From: Serinicoccus sediminis
Lineage (GTDB): Bacteria > Actinomycetota > Actinomycetes > Actinomycetales > Dermatophilaceae
Assembly: GCF_004153545.1 (NCBI RefSeq)
Contig: NZ_SDVA01000003.1
Span: 124,001-188,000 of the forward strand
Reading direction: 5' to 3'
DNA length: 64,000 nt
A program made the translations under genes and the position numbers. Below, piece by piece: positions 52,790 to 60,490 of this stretch. The first letter of the stretch is position 1. Each line of letters starts with the position of its first letter. The notes under the pieces were generated by a model. It was not told the DNA's origin, did no database searches, and was given only the letters and a program-made list of their open reading frames with translations.

Positions 52790-53236
52790 GTGTCTACGCA
52801 GCCTGAGCAGGAGCCCACCGGCCCGCGGCACATCACCGCGGCGCAGATGACGACGTTCCTGCTGTACCCCGAGGACGACCCGGTCTCGCCAGAGGCCGCG
52901 GCTGTTCACGAGGGCGTAGCGCTCGGGTGGCTGTCCGACGCGGCCGACGTCGAGCCCGGCTTCGACTGGTCGTCGACGATCGAGGCCGACCCGAGCGTCG
53001 CCGGGTGGCTGCTCGAGCTGGCGTCGATCTCCTACGACAACCCGACGTCGCAGCAGGCGTCGGAGTCCGGCGACACCTCGTCGCAGTGGCGGGACCGCCG
53101 GACGCAGATCCTCGCCCGCGTGCAGGCGTGGGCGATCCGCCGCGGCGTCGCCGCGGCGACGACCACGGTCCGACCGAAGTCGCGCGGCAAGTTCCGGCCG
53201 GCGCCCTCGTGGCCATACCCGGGCACGCGATGGTGA
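52790..53236 (+). CDS. Head-tail connector (gp6-like) protein
   Basis: 148 residues, helical. HITAAQMTTFLLYPEDDPVS and VAGWLLELASISYDNPTSQQ fit gp6-type DNA-packaging connectors that follow the capsid gene. Assigned mostly by position. GTG 52790 with GAGGGGAG upstream. Confidence 0.6.
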   Translation: MSTQPEQEPTGPRHITAAQMTTFLLYPEDDPVSPEAAAVHEGVALGWLSDAADVEPGFDWSSTIEADPSVAGWLLELASISYDNPTSQQASESGDTSSQWRDRRTQILARVQAWAIRRGVAAATTTVRPKSRGKFRPAPSWPYPGTRW

Positions 53237-53892
53237 ACCGGCTGCACCCGCGCTACACGCGCGACCGGCTGCAGGCTCGGGCGTACACCGAGGACCCCGA
53301 CACGTGGGTCGGCACCTTCGCCGAGCCGAGCACGATCCGGGCGCAGGTCGAGCACGAGCGGGTGACGACCGCCACGACCGACGGCGCCGTCACCGCGACA
53401 CTGCTCACGGCGCGGATCCCGCCCCGCACGGACGGCTCGGGCCCGTCGGTCGACGACTTCCCTGCCGGCACGGAGCTCGTGCACCAGGGGCACGCGTCGT
53501 ACGTCCTCACCGCCCGCCCGGTCACCCGCGCCGGCCGCCTCGTCTACCTCGAGGTGACCGCCGGTGAGCGGCCGCCCCGCGCGACCGGCGGCATCGTCGT
53601 CGCCGCGCAGCTGCTGCGCAGCGCAGGGTGGGACCGCGCCGGCAACCCGACGACCCCGGACCCGGTCGAGATCCCGACCGCGGTCCTCGTCGCCGGCACC
53701 ACGGACGAGCCCGTCGACGGCTCGCAGCAGACCGTGACGACCGCGACCCTGTTCGTCCCGCTGTCCCTGCGGGTCGCCTCGACGGACGCCGTCAAGATCA
53801 CCGCCCCGGCGCACGCCGCCGGCACGTGGAACGTCGACGGCGACCCCTCGCAGGACGGCGACCGGCTCAAGGTCCCGCTGCGGCGCACCTGA
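53230..53892 (+). CDS. Probable head-tail joining/stopper protein
   Basis: 220 residues with many short beta strands: VTATLLTARIPPRTDGSGPS, VLTARPVTRAGRLVYLEVTA, TATLFVPLSLRVASTDAVKI. Consistent with a head-closure/stopper protein by position. The start could be ATG 53230 or GTG 53233. Confidence 0.55.
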   Translation: MVNRLHPRYTRDRLQARAYTEDPDTWVGTFAEPSTIRAQVEHERVTTATTDGAVTATLLTARIPPRTDGSGPSVDDFPAGTELVHQGHASYVLTARPVTRAGRLVYLEVTAGERPPRATGGIVVAAQLLRSAGWDRAGNPTTPDPVEIPTAVLVAGTTDEPVDGSQQTVTTATLFVPLSLRVASTDAVKITAPAHAAGTWNVDGDPSQDGDRLKVPLRRT

Positions 53893-53916
53893 CCCTCACG
53901 AGGGGAGGCGCTCGCT

Positions 53917-54252
53917 GTGGCTGCACCTGTCACGTTCACCCCCAACCAGGCGGGACTGCGCGAGCTCGCGCAGTCGTCCGAGGTCGGCGACCGGTGCGTC
54001 GCGGTCGCCGAGGCGGGCATGTCCTACGCCGAGTCGATCTCCCCGGTCCTCACGGGCAACTACCGGGGCGGTTTCCGGGTCCGTCGCACGTCGGTGACCG
54101 TGCCGGGGCTGGGGCGGGTCGCTGGCGCCGAGCTCGTCAACGTCTCCCCGCACGCGCACCTCGTCGAAGACCACAACGGGGATCACGTGCTCAAGCGCAC
54201 CGCGGCGTGGCTCGAGCAGGCCGACGGGTCCGGGGTGCGCGTCCGGTTCTGA
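53917..54252 (+). CDS. HK97 gp10-like tail completion protein
   Basis: 111 residues. VAEAGMSYAESISPVLTGNY with RGGFRVRR and AHLVEDHNGDHVLKRTAAWL is the pattern of the HK97 gp10/minor tail completion family (SPVDTGxLRxS... HAxxVExG). GTG 53917 with AGGGGAGG. Confidence 0.78.
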   Translation: MAAPVTFTPNQAGLRELAQSSEVGDRCVAVAEAGMSYAESISPVLTGNYRGGFRVRRTSVTVPGLGRVAGAELVNVSPHAHLVEDHNGDHVLKRTAAWLEQADGSGVRVRF

Positions 54253-54296
54253 CCCACCTCCCGACCCGATGCACGACCCGACGAGAGGCACCACCA

Positions 54297-54740
54297 ATGG
54301 CTGACTATCTGGACGGCGAAGCCGCCCTCTACACCCTGCTGAACGGTCTGCAGCTGACCGACGACGAGGGCAACCCGCTCGAGCACGATGGGCAGCCGCT
54401 CGAGCCGACGACGACGTTCCTCGAGCTGCCGGCGGACACCTCGGAGCGGGCGGCCGCCGGCAAGGTACTGATCTACGTCTACCGCGCCGGCTGGTCCGAT
54501 GACCAGAAGGAGACCGAGGGGCACGACCGGATCGGCGTCGACGTCCACGGGCCGTCGCGTGACGTGGTCGTCGCGGTGTCGCAGGGCATCGAGGTGATGC
54601 TCGTCGACAACTACTTCGACGTGCCGGGGGTCGGGTTCATCGACGACGTGCGGCGCGACTCGAGGTGGCGGCGGGTGCCAGCGCCGGGCCGCCACCAGCA
54701 GACGCAGGCGATCTTCCGGCTGATCTCACGGCCGGACTGA
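54297..54740 (+). CDS. Probable tail terminator protein
   Basis: 147 residues. VVVAVSQGIEVMLVDNYFDV and RQQTQAIFRLIS-like end suit the tail terminator (gpU-like) fold, where the last strand often reads A.F.L..R. Position between gp10-like and tail-tube genes supports this. Upstream GACGAGAGG is the ribosome-binding site. Confidence 0.65.
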   Translation: MADYLDGEAALYTLLNGLQLTDDEGNPLEHDGQPLEPTTTFLELPADTSERAAAGKVLIYVYRAGWSDDQKETEGHDRIGVDVHGPSRDVVVAVSQGIEVMLVDNYFDVPGVGFIDDVRRDSRWRRVPAPGRHQQTQAIFRLISRPD

Positions 54741-54820
54741 CCTGCCGGCCACCCGGTCGGCGGGCAACCCACCACTGCCCCGTGTGGGGCGAACCAACGC
54801 CCTGAAAGGGGAGATTCATC

Positions 54821-55666
54821 ATGCCCACCATCGACGAGCTGCGGTCGGCGTCGGAGACGACCCGACTGATCCTCAAGATGCGCACGGTTCTGATCTTCGC
54901 CGCCGTCGTGCGGCCGGGTCAGCCGGCACCGCCCATGATCGAGGCGCTGACCGACGAGTCGGGGCAGTTCCTGCCGCTGCCGCTCGCCTACCAGCGCGGC
55001 GCGATCGGCCACATCGACAAGGGCGCCGGCATCGAGTTCCCGCGCGAGGTCTCCCAGCAGGAGGCCGAGAGCCACAACTCGGGGTCGCCGACCCGCAAGG
55101 ACACCGACAACGACGTCAAGTCGGTGACGTTCACCGCGCAGGAGACGCGCCGCAGCGTGCTCGAGCTCGCACTCGGCATCGACCTGTCGAACGTGCTGCG
55201 CGGCGAGAACGGCGAGGTCGTGATCGACCACCCGGACCTGCCGGACGACCTGCAGGTGCGGCTGCTCGTGATCGGCTACGACCCGAAGTACCGGGTCGCC
55301 GCCGGCAAGTTCTTCCCCAACTTCTCCCCGAAGGACTTCCCGACCCTGGCGTGGAAGCGCGACGAGGTCCTGTCCTACGCGATCGCCGGCGACGCGCTGC
55401 CCGACGACCAGCTCGGCACCGCGGTCCGGGACTTCCCGATCGCCGGTCCCGGCGCGGTGGAGTTCCGTCACCTGTTCGGCTTCGCGGCCGCGCCGGTGCC
55501 GTGGGCCGCCGACACCGACTTCGTCATGACCGACCGGGTCACCCTCGCCGGCGGGCAGGTGCTCGAGGCCACCGAGGGCGGCACCTCGGACGCTGTCGAG
55601 CCGGCCGCGCCGGAGGTCGGCGCGACCGTCGAGGACGGCACCGTCACCTGGGTGCGCGTCAGCTGA
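54821..55666 (+). CDS. Major tail (tube) protein
   Basis: 281 residues, beta-rich, highly likely to be the tube subunit by position just before the tail chaperones and by an isolated strong ribosome-binding site (GGGGAG). GSPTRKDTDNDVKSVTFTAQ and LGIDLSNVLRGENGEVVIDH are the main ordered stretches; the end (DAVEPAAPEVGATVEDGTVT) resembles a small add-on domain. A strong hairpin follows. Confidence 0.75.
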   Translation: MPTIDELRSASETTRLILKMRTVLIFAAVVRPGQPAPPMIEALTDESGQFLPLPLAYQRGAIGHIDKGAGIEFPREVSQQEAESHNSGSPTRKDTDNDVKSVTFTAQETRRSVLELALGIDLSNVLRGENGEVVIDHPDLPDDLQVRLLVIGYDPKYRVAAGKFFPNFSPKDFPTLAWKRDEVLSYAIAGDALPDDQLGTAVRDFPIAGPGAVEFRHLFGFAAAPVPWAADTDFVMTDRVTLAGGQVLEATEGGTSDAVEPAAPEVGATVEDGTVTWVRVS

Positions 55667-55683
55667 CGCACCCCTACTGAGCC

Positions 55684-55730
55684 GCCGGTGGGCGGCGGCA
55701 CCTCGTCGGGTGGTGCCGTCGCCCACCGGC
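55684..55730 (+). terminator. 19-bp stem hairpin after the major tail gene
   Basis: 55684-55702 pairs with 55712-55730 around a 9-nt loop, one G-T wobble in 19 pairs. There is no T-run. Placed between the highly expressed tube gene and the low-expressed chaperone/tape measure genes, it probably reduces readthrough or protects the mRNA 3' end. Confidence 0.65.
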
Positions 55731-55791
55731 CATGACCAACGGCTACCCGACACCCCCGACCCGACACGCCCCCGAGGAGGGACCGCACGTC

Positions 55792-56160
55792 ATGGCACGC
55801 AAGCACTACACCCGAGGCGAGAGCCTGATCAGCACCACCGCCCCGCACGAGCAGACGCGTCTGCGCTCGCGCGGGTACACCGAGCACGCCGACCTGCAGG
55901 ACGCGCTCGCCGCGTTCGAGCTGGCCAAGGAGACCGCGCGCCTCGAGAGGGTCGCCGCCCGCGACGCCGCCCTCGGTCGTCTCGCCCCGGCGGTCGACGA
56001 CGACGAGCCGGCCGACGACCGTCCCGCCCGCTCGGCGTCGAAGGTCGAGTGGCGCGACTACGCGACCGGCCACGGCATCGACGTGGCCGCCGCCGAGAGC
56101 GCGACCCGCGACCAGCTCGCCGCGTTCTACCACGACGGCACCCCGCTCGCCGCCGACTGA
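55792..56160 (+). CDS. Unrecognised tail-region protein with shared C-terminal domain
   Basis: 122 residues. The first 90 residues (RKHYTRGESLISTTAPHEQT, LAAFELAKETARLERVAARD) are helical; the C-terminal VEWRDYATGHGIDVAAAESA TRDQLAAFYHD matches the end of the head-region protein at 52367-52759. GAGGAGGGA upstream of ATG 55792. Confidence 0.6.
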   Translation: MARKHYTRGESLISTTAPHEQTRLRSRGYTEHADLQDALAAFELAKETARLERVAARDAALGRLAPAVDDDEPADDRPARSASKVEWRDYATGHGIDVAAAESATRDQLAAFYHDGTPLAAD

Positions 56161-56206
56161 CCCAACCCGACCCCCGCACCACCTCACACAGAAGGACTAA
56201 CCCGAC

Positions 56207-56575
56207 ATGGCGAAGACCAGCGACAAGCCCGGCTACCGCACCTCGACCGGCGCCCTGATCAAGAAGGCCGAGCAGCGGCGCAAGGAGCCGTTCGTGCTCG
56301 ACCTCGGCGACGACGGGAAGGTGACGTGGCCGGACCCGATGCAGATGCGTCCCCGGGCCGCCGAGAAGTTCCTGATCGATATGTTCACGACCTCGGTCAT
56401 CGAGGGACTGACGTCGTGGCTCAAGGGTGAGGACCTCGAGCGGTTCGAGAAGGCGCTCGACGATGACAAGCACTTCCCGGACTACGCCTCGCTCGTGCAG
56501 CTGCAGACCGACCTGCAGGAGCACTACGAGTCGGTCTTCGGCCGCGTGGGGGAAGGGAACGCCTCGCGCAGCTGA
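56207..56575 (+). CDS. Tail assembly chaperone, 5' product
   Basis: 122 residues (lambda gpG-like position). It ends at TGA 56573-56575 shortly after a G-rich slippery site. A -1 shift at that site continues into the next frame without a stop, giving a gpGT-like fusion of about 296 residues. The short and the fused form together coat the tape measure protein during tail assembly. Confidence 0.78.
   Translation: MAKTSDKPGYRTSTGALIKKAEQRRKEPFVLDLGDDGKVTWPDPMQMRPRAAEKFLIDMFTTSVIEGLTSWLKGEDLERFEKALDDDKHFPDYASLVQLQTDLQEHYESVFGRVGEGNASRS
56548..56554 (+). other. -1 ribosomal frameshift site in the tail chaperone genes
   Basis: Zero-frame codons are GTG GGG GAA GGG AAC; the heptamer G-GGG-GAA at 56548-56554 lets the P-site GGG slip back one base. 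The -1 frame then reads GRERLAQLIDRFEAPLAADL without a stop and into the downstream frame, which has no start codon of its own near this point. The frame difference (-1) and the location match the conserved shift of siphophage tail chaperones. Confidence 0.72.
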
Positions 56576-57096
56576 TCGACCGCTTCGAGGCGCCGCTCGC
56601 CGCTGATCTGCTGCAGGTCTACGGCGTGGTGCTGTCGAAGTGGGTCAGCCGCCCGCACCGCTGGCGGGAGCTCGTCGACCTGATCGACGAACTCCCGTCG
56701 GCGTGCCGGCTGCGCGGGGCGATCCTCAACGACCCGGAGGAGGCCGCGGCGATCGTCGCGGAGGAGGAGAGCCGGCAGCAGGACGACATGGCTGCAGCGC
56801 TCGGGCTCGTCGACGACGAGGACGGCGACCCTGACCGCGCTTCCCCGACGGTCAAGGCGCCCTCGTGGCGGCCGCGTGACAGTGAGTGGGACGTGCACGC
56901 GATCGCGCTCGCGAAGATCGACGCGACGCTGCTCAACCTGTCGTCGAAGATCCTCAAGCCGAAGGGGCACCGCGCCCCGCCGGCCGAGGCGTACCTGCCG
57001 GCGCCGCGCACGCTCGTCGACGATCTGCGGGATCTGGCTGACCGGTCGGCATACGAGCAGGGCATGTCTGTCTTCGCGCCGGACGTCGCCGCCTGA
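56551..57096 (+). CDS. Tail assembly chaperone, frameshift extension
   Basis: 181 codons read only after the -1 shift: GRERLAQLIDRFEAPLAADLL, VVLSKWVSRPHRWRELVDLI, EDPDRASPTVK-like acidic linker, EWDVHAIALAKIDATLLNLS. GTG codons near 56623 could in theory initiate, but no ribosome-binding site precedes them. It corresponds to lambda T. Confidence 0.75.
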   Translation, partial: GRERLAQLIDRFEAPLAADLLQVYGVVLSKWVSRPHRWRELVDLIDELPSACRLRGAILNDPEEAAAIVAEEESRQQDDMAAALGLVDDEDGDPDRASPTVKAPSWRPRDSEWDVHAIALAKIDATLLNLSSKILKPKGHRAPPAEAYLPAPRTLVDDLRDLADRSAYEQGMSVFAPDVAA

Positions 57097-57147
57097 CCCC
57101 ACCCCGTGACCACCTCTCGTTCTGAGCGGAAGGGGAGGTGGTCACGG

Positions 57148-60100
57148 GTGGCGATCGTTGGGGCTGCAGGTATCGAGGTCCGGCCGGACATGCGGACGTG
57201 GAACCGGGACGTCCGTAAGGAGGTCACCGGCCCGCATATGTCCCGGATCGGGCACGAGGGCGGCAGCGCGGTCGCCGGCGGGTTCCAGCGGGGCGCCGCC
57301 CGGATCACCGGGTTCCTCGGCAACGTCGCGAAGGCCGGCGTCGCGACCCTCGTCGGCGCGACCGCGGCGTCCGGGGCGGTCGGGATCCGCACCGCTGCGC
57401 AGCTCGAGACCGCGCAGATCGCCTTCGAGACGATGCTCGGGTCGGGGGAGAAGGCTCGCGCGTTCCTGGGGGAGCTGCAGACCTTCGCGGCGAAGACGCC
57501 GTTCGACCTGCCCGGGCTGCAGAAGTCCGCGCAGTCGCTGATCTCGATCGGCATCGAGTCCGACAAGGTCATCCCGATCATGACGACCCTCGGCAACGTC
57601 ACGTCGGGCATGGGCACCGGGGCCGAGGGCGTGCAGCGGGCGACCGTCGCGATCCAGCAGATGAACGCCGCCGGCCGGATCGGCGCGGAGGACCTCAACC
57701 AGCTGCGCGACGCCGGCATCCCCGTCTTCGACCTGCTGACCGCTGCCACGGGCAAGACGACCGCGCAGATCGCGGAAATGGCCGGCAAGGGCGAGCTCGG
57801 ACGCAAGGAGCTCGAGCAGCTCATGTCCGCCCTCGAGAGCGGCAAGGGCCTCGAGCGCTTCGACGGCATGATGGAGAAGCAGTCGGCGTCGCTCGCCGGG
57901 CTGTGGAGCACCCTCAAGGACACGTTCTCGGTCGGCATGGCGCAGGCTGTGCAGCCGGCGCTGCCGCTGATCAAGCAGGGGCTCGGCGGGGCGATCACCT
58001 TCCTGAGCGACCGGGTCGTCCCCGCAGCAACGATGGCCATGTCCGAGCTCGTCGGCGGGGTGAAGGCGTTCGCTGCCGCGTGGCGCTACAACGACGGCGA
58101 GGTCACCTCGAGTGGCTTCCCCGGGTTCATGGAGCGGCTCGCCTACGTCGCCCGGCAGACCTTCGACGAGATCCGCGGCGGGATCCGCGCCTTCGGCGCC
58201 GCGTGGCGCTACAACGACGGCGAGGTCACCTCGAGTGGCTTCCCCGGGTTCATGGAGCGGGCAGGGTATGCCGCCCGGCAGGTCTTCGACTACCTGCGCA
58301 GCGACGGGATCCCCGCGGCTCGTGAGCTGTGGGCGCAGATCAAGCAGCTCGACTTCTCGGGGCTCGCGGCCGCGCTGTCTGGCTTCGCCGGCAGCGCTCG
58401 CGAGACCGCCCCTTCGCTCAAGCAGATCGCCGCGGAGGCAGGGCCGCAGCTGCAGTCGGTCCTCGACCGGACGCAGCAGGTCCTCGGCTTCGTCGCCGAC
58501 AACATCGGGCTCGTCACGAAGGCGATCCCTGGGCTACTGGTGGCATTCGCCGGGTGGAAGACCCTGCAGGCCGCCAACAACCTGCTCGGCCGGCAGTCGG
58601 CTATCGGGATGGGTCTGCAGGTCACCTCGACCCTGTCCCTCGCAGCGAGCAACCGGGCGCTCGCGGCGAGTCAGAAGTCGGTCGCGGCGTCGCAGACAAC
58701 CGCGAACGTGGCGAGCAACGCGGGCACCGCGACCCGGTCCCGGATGACCGTCGCGACGATCGCCTCGACGGTCGCGGAGAAGGCGAAGACCGCCGCGCTG
58801 AAGGCCGGCGCGATCGCGCAGCGTGCCCTCAACCTCGTGATGCGGGCGAACCCGCTCGGGATCGTCCTCACCGCGGTGACCGCGCTCGTCGGCGGGCTCG
58901 TCCTCCTCTACAACAAGAACGAGACCGTCCGCCGGATCGTGAACCGCGTATGGTCCTCGGTCCGGTCCGCGATCAGCGGGGTCGTCTCGTGGTGGACTGA
59001 CAAGGCGTGGCCGTCGCTGCGCTCGAGCCTCGGCTCGTTCGGGTCGAAGGTGACCTCGGTCTACCGCGACCACGTGAAGCCGGGCTTCGACAAGGTGAAG
59101 TCGGTCATCGCCGGCACCTGGGACTCGGCGCGCGGCAAGCTCAACGCCTTCAAGGACGGGCTCTCGTCGCTCGGCCGCCGGTTCCGGTCGGTCAAGGACG
59201 GGATCTCTGACACGTGGTCGGGCATCGTCCGCTCGGTCGCCGGCCCGATCGCGTCGGTCGTCCGCTTCGTGAACGACCGCTTCCTCGGTCCCCTCGAGCG
59301 GGCGATCAACAAGATCCCCGGCGTCAACGTCAAGCTGCCGACGATCCCGGTCCCGAGCGTGCCCTCGTCGGGCTCGGGAGGGTCCGGCGGTGGCCGTCCC
59401 CGGCAGGCGCTCGCCGGTGGCGGCGTCATCCTCCCGGGGTGGTCGCCGGGCGTCGACAACATGCAGTTCTACTCGCCGCAGTTCGGTCGACTCGACCTGT
59501 CCGGCGGCGAGGGGATCATGGTCCCCGAGTGGGTGCGCGCGGTCGGTCCGAAGGCGATCGCCGCGATGAACGCGGCCGCTCGGGCTGGCCGGCTCAACGG
59601 GGTGCGCGGCGCGATGGGCTTCGCCCGGGGCGGTGTGTTCCCGGGCCGGTCCGGCGGGTCTGTCGGCGACACGTTGTCGTCGGCGGGCCGCTTCGTGCTC
59701 GACATGCTGACGAACCCGGGCCGGGCGCTCAAGAGGCTCGCGGACCGGCTGCTGTCGGGCATCGGCGGGTCGTGGCCGGCGAAGGGCATCGTCGGGCTGG
59801 CCAAGCACGCCATGTCCGGGCTCGCGTCGCACGTCAAGGGTCTGTTCTCGTCCGGTGGTAGCGGCGGTGGCTCGCGCCCCGCGAAGGGTCTGCCGTGGCA
59901 GACGCTGTGGCAGATGGTCAAGGCGGCCGCGCCCGAGGCGATCCTGACCTCGGCGTTCCGCCCGGGCGCCCGCACCGCGGGCTACGGCAACACGTCGATG
60001 CACGCTCTTGGGCGCGCGATCGACGTCGCCAGCAGCAACATGCGGGCGACGTTCATGCGGATCAAGGGTCTGCTGCCGTGGACCGAGCTGATCCACACCC

Positions 60101-60489
60101 CGATGCGCGGGCTGCAGATGCACAACGGCCGCAACTACCTCGAGACGAACCCGACCACGATGCGGATGCACAACGACCACATTCACGCCGCGTTCCGGCG
60201 TGGTGGTGTGGTGCCTCTCGCGCCGCGGCTCGCGGACTCGGGTGCGGTGCTGTCCCCGGGCGACCACTGGATCCGCAACCGCACCAACCACGCGGAGATC
60301 ATCAACCCGCGGGTGCACGACGTCGGACCCTCGGCGAGCGACCTGCGGGACCTGATCGCCGAGCTCGAGGAGGTCCTCGAGGACGCCGTCGAGAAGGGCG
60401 CCTATCGGGGCACCAAGGACGGCGTCGAGGGACGCCGGCGGGCAGCGGCACGAGCCGCTCGAGCAGCTGCGGGCGGGGGTGGTCGCTGA
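57148..60489 (+). CDS. Tape measure protein with C-terminal M15-like peptidase domain
   Basis: 1113 residues. GIEVRPDMRTWNRDVRKEV and SGMGTGAEGVQRATVAIQQM with DLNQLRDAGIPVFDLLTA are the conserved tape-measure N-terminal domain. Hydrophobic/helical repeats fill the middle, including a duplicated 41-residue block; NPLGIVLTAVTALVGGLVLL may be a membrane segment. Around 930-1015 is a zinc peptidase-like domain of the M15 (D,D-carboxypeptidase) type: SAFRPGARTAGYGNTSMHAL, GRAIDVA and HNDHIHAAF give the H..D and H-x-H ligands. It would set tail length and locally digest peptidoglycan at DNA entry. GTG 57148 follows GGGGAGG. Confidence 0.9.
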   Translation: MAIVGAAGIEVRPDMRTWNRDVRKEVTGPHMSRIGHEGGSAVAGGFQRGAARITGFLGNVAKAGVATLVGATAASGAVGIRTAAQLETAQIAFETMLGSGEKARAFLGELQTFAAKTPFDLPGLQKSAQSLISIGIESDKVIPIMTTLGNVTSGMGTGAEGVQRATVAIQQMNAAGRIGAEDLNQLRDAGIPVFDLLTAATGKTTAQIAEMAGKGELGRKELEQLMSALESGKGLERFDGMMEKQSASLAGLWSTLKDTFSVGMAQAVQPALPLIKQGLGGAITFLSDRVVPAATMAMSELVGGVKAFAAAWRYNDGEVTSSGFPGFMERLAYVARQTFDEIRGGIRAFGAAWRYNDGEVTSSGFPGFMERAGYAARQVFDYLRSDGIPAARELWAQIKQLDFSGLAAALSGFAGSARETAPSLKQIAAEAGPQLQSVLDRTQQVLGFVADNIGLVTKAIPGLLVAFAGWKTLQAANNLLGRQSAIGMGLQVTSTLSLAASNRALAASQKSVAASQTTANVASNAGTATRSRMTVATIASTVAEKAKTAALKAGAIAQRALNLVMRANPLGIVLTAVTALVGGLVLLYNKNETVRRIVNRVWSSVRSAISGVVSWWTDKAWPSLRSSLGSFGSKVTSVYRDHVKPGFDKVKSVIAGTWDSARGKLNAFKDGLSSLGRRFRSVKDGISDTWSGIVRSVAGPIASVVRFVNDRFLGPLERAINKIPGVNVKLPTIPVPSVPSSGSGGSGGGRPRQALAGGGVILPGWSPGVDNMQFYSPQFGRLDLSGGEGIMVPEWVRAVGPKAIAAMNAAARAGRLNGVRGAMGFARGGVFPGRSGGSVGDTLSSAGRFVLDMLTNPGRALKRLADRLLSGIGGSWPAKGIVGLAKHAMSGLASHVKGLFSSGGSGGGSRPAKGLPWQTLWQMVKAAAPEAILTSAFRPGARTAGYGNTSMHALGRAIDVASSNMRATFMRIKGLLPWTELIHTPMRGLQMHNGRNYLETNPTTMRMHNDHIHAAFRRGGVVPLAPRLADSGAVLSPGDHWIRNRTNHAEIINPRVHDVGPSASDLRDLIAELEEVLEDAVEKGAYRGTKDGVEGRRRAAARAARAAAGGGGR
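58075..58260. repeat. Perfect 63-bp direct repeat in the tape measure gene
   Basis: 58075-58137 and 58198-58260 are identical (period 123 bp, 41 residues; repeated peptide AAWRYNDGEVTSSGFPGFME). The flanks of the two units are also similar at the protein level (KAFA/RAFG, YVARQTFDEI/YAARQVFDYL), so a 41-residue unit was duplicated. Confidence 0.93.
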
Positions 60490-60490
60490 C

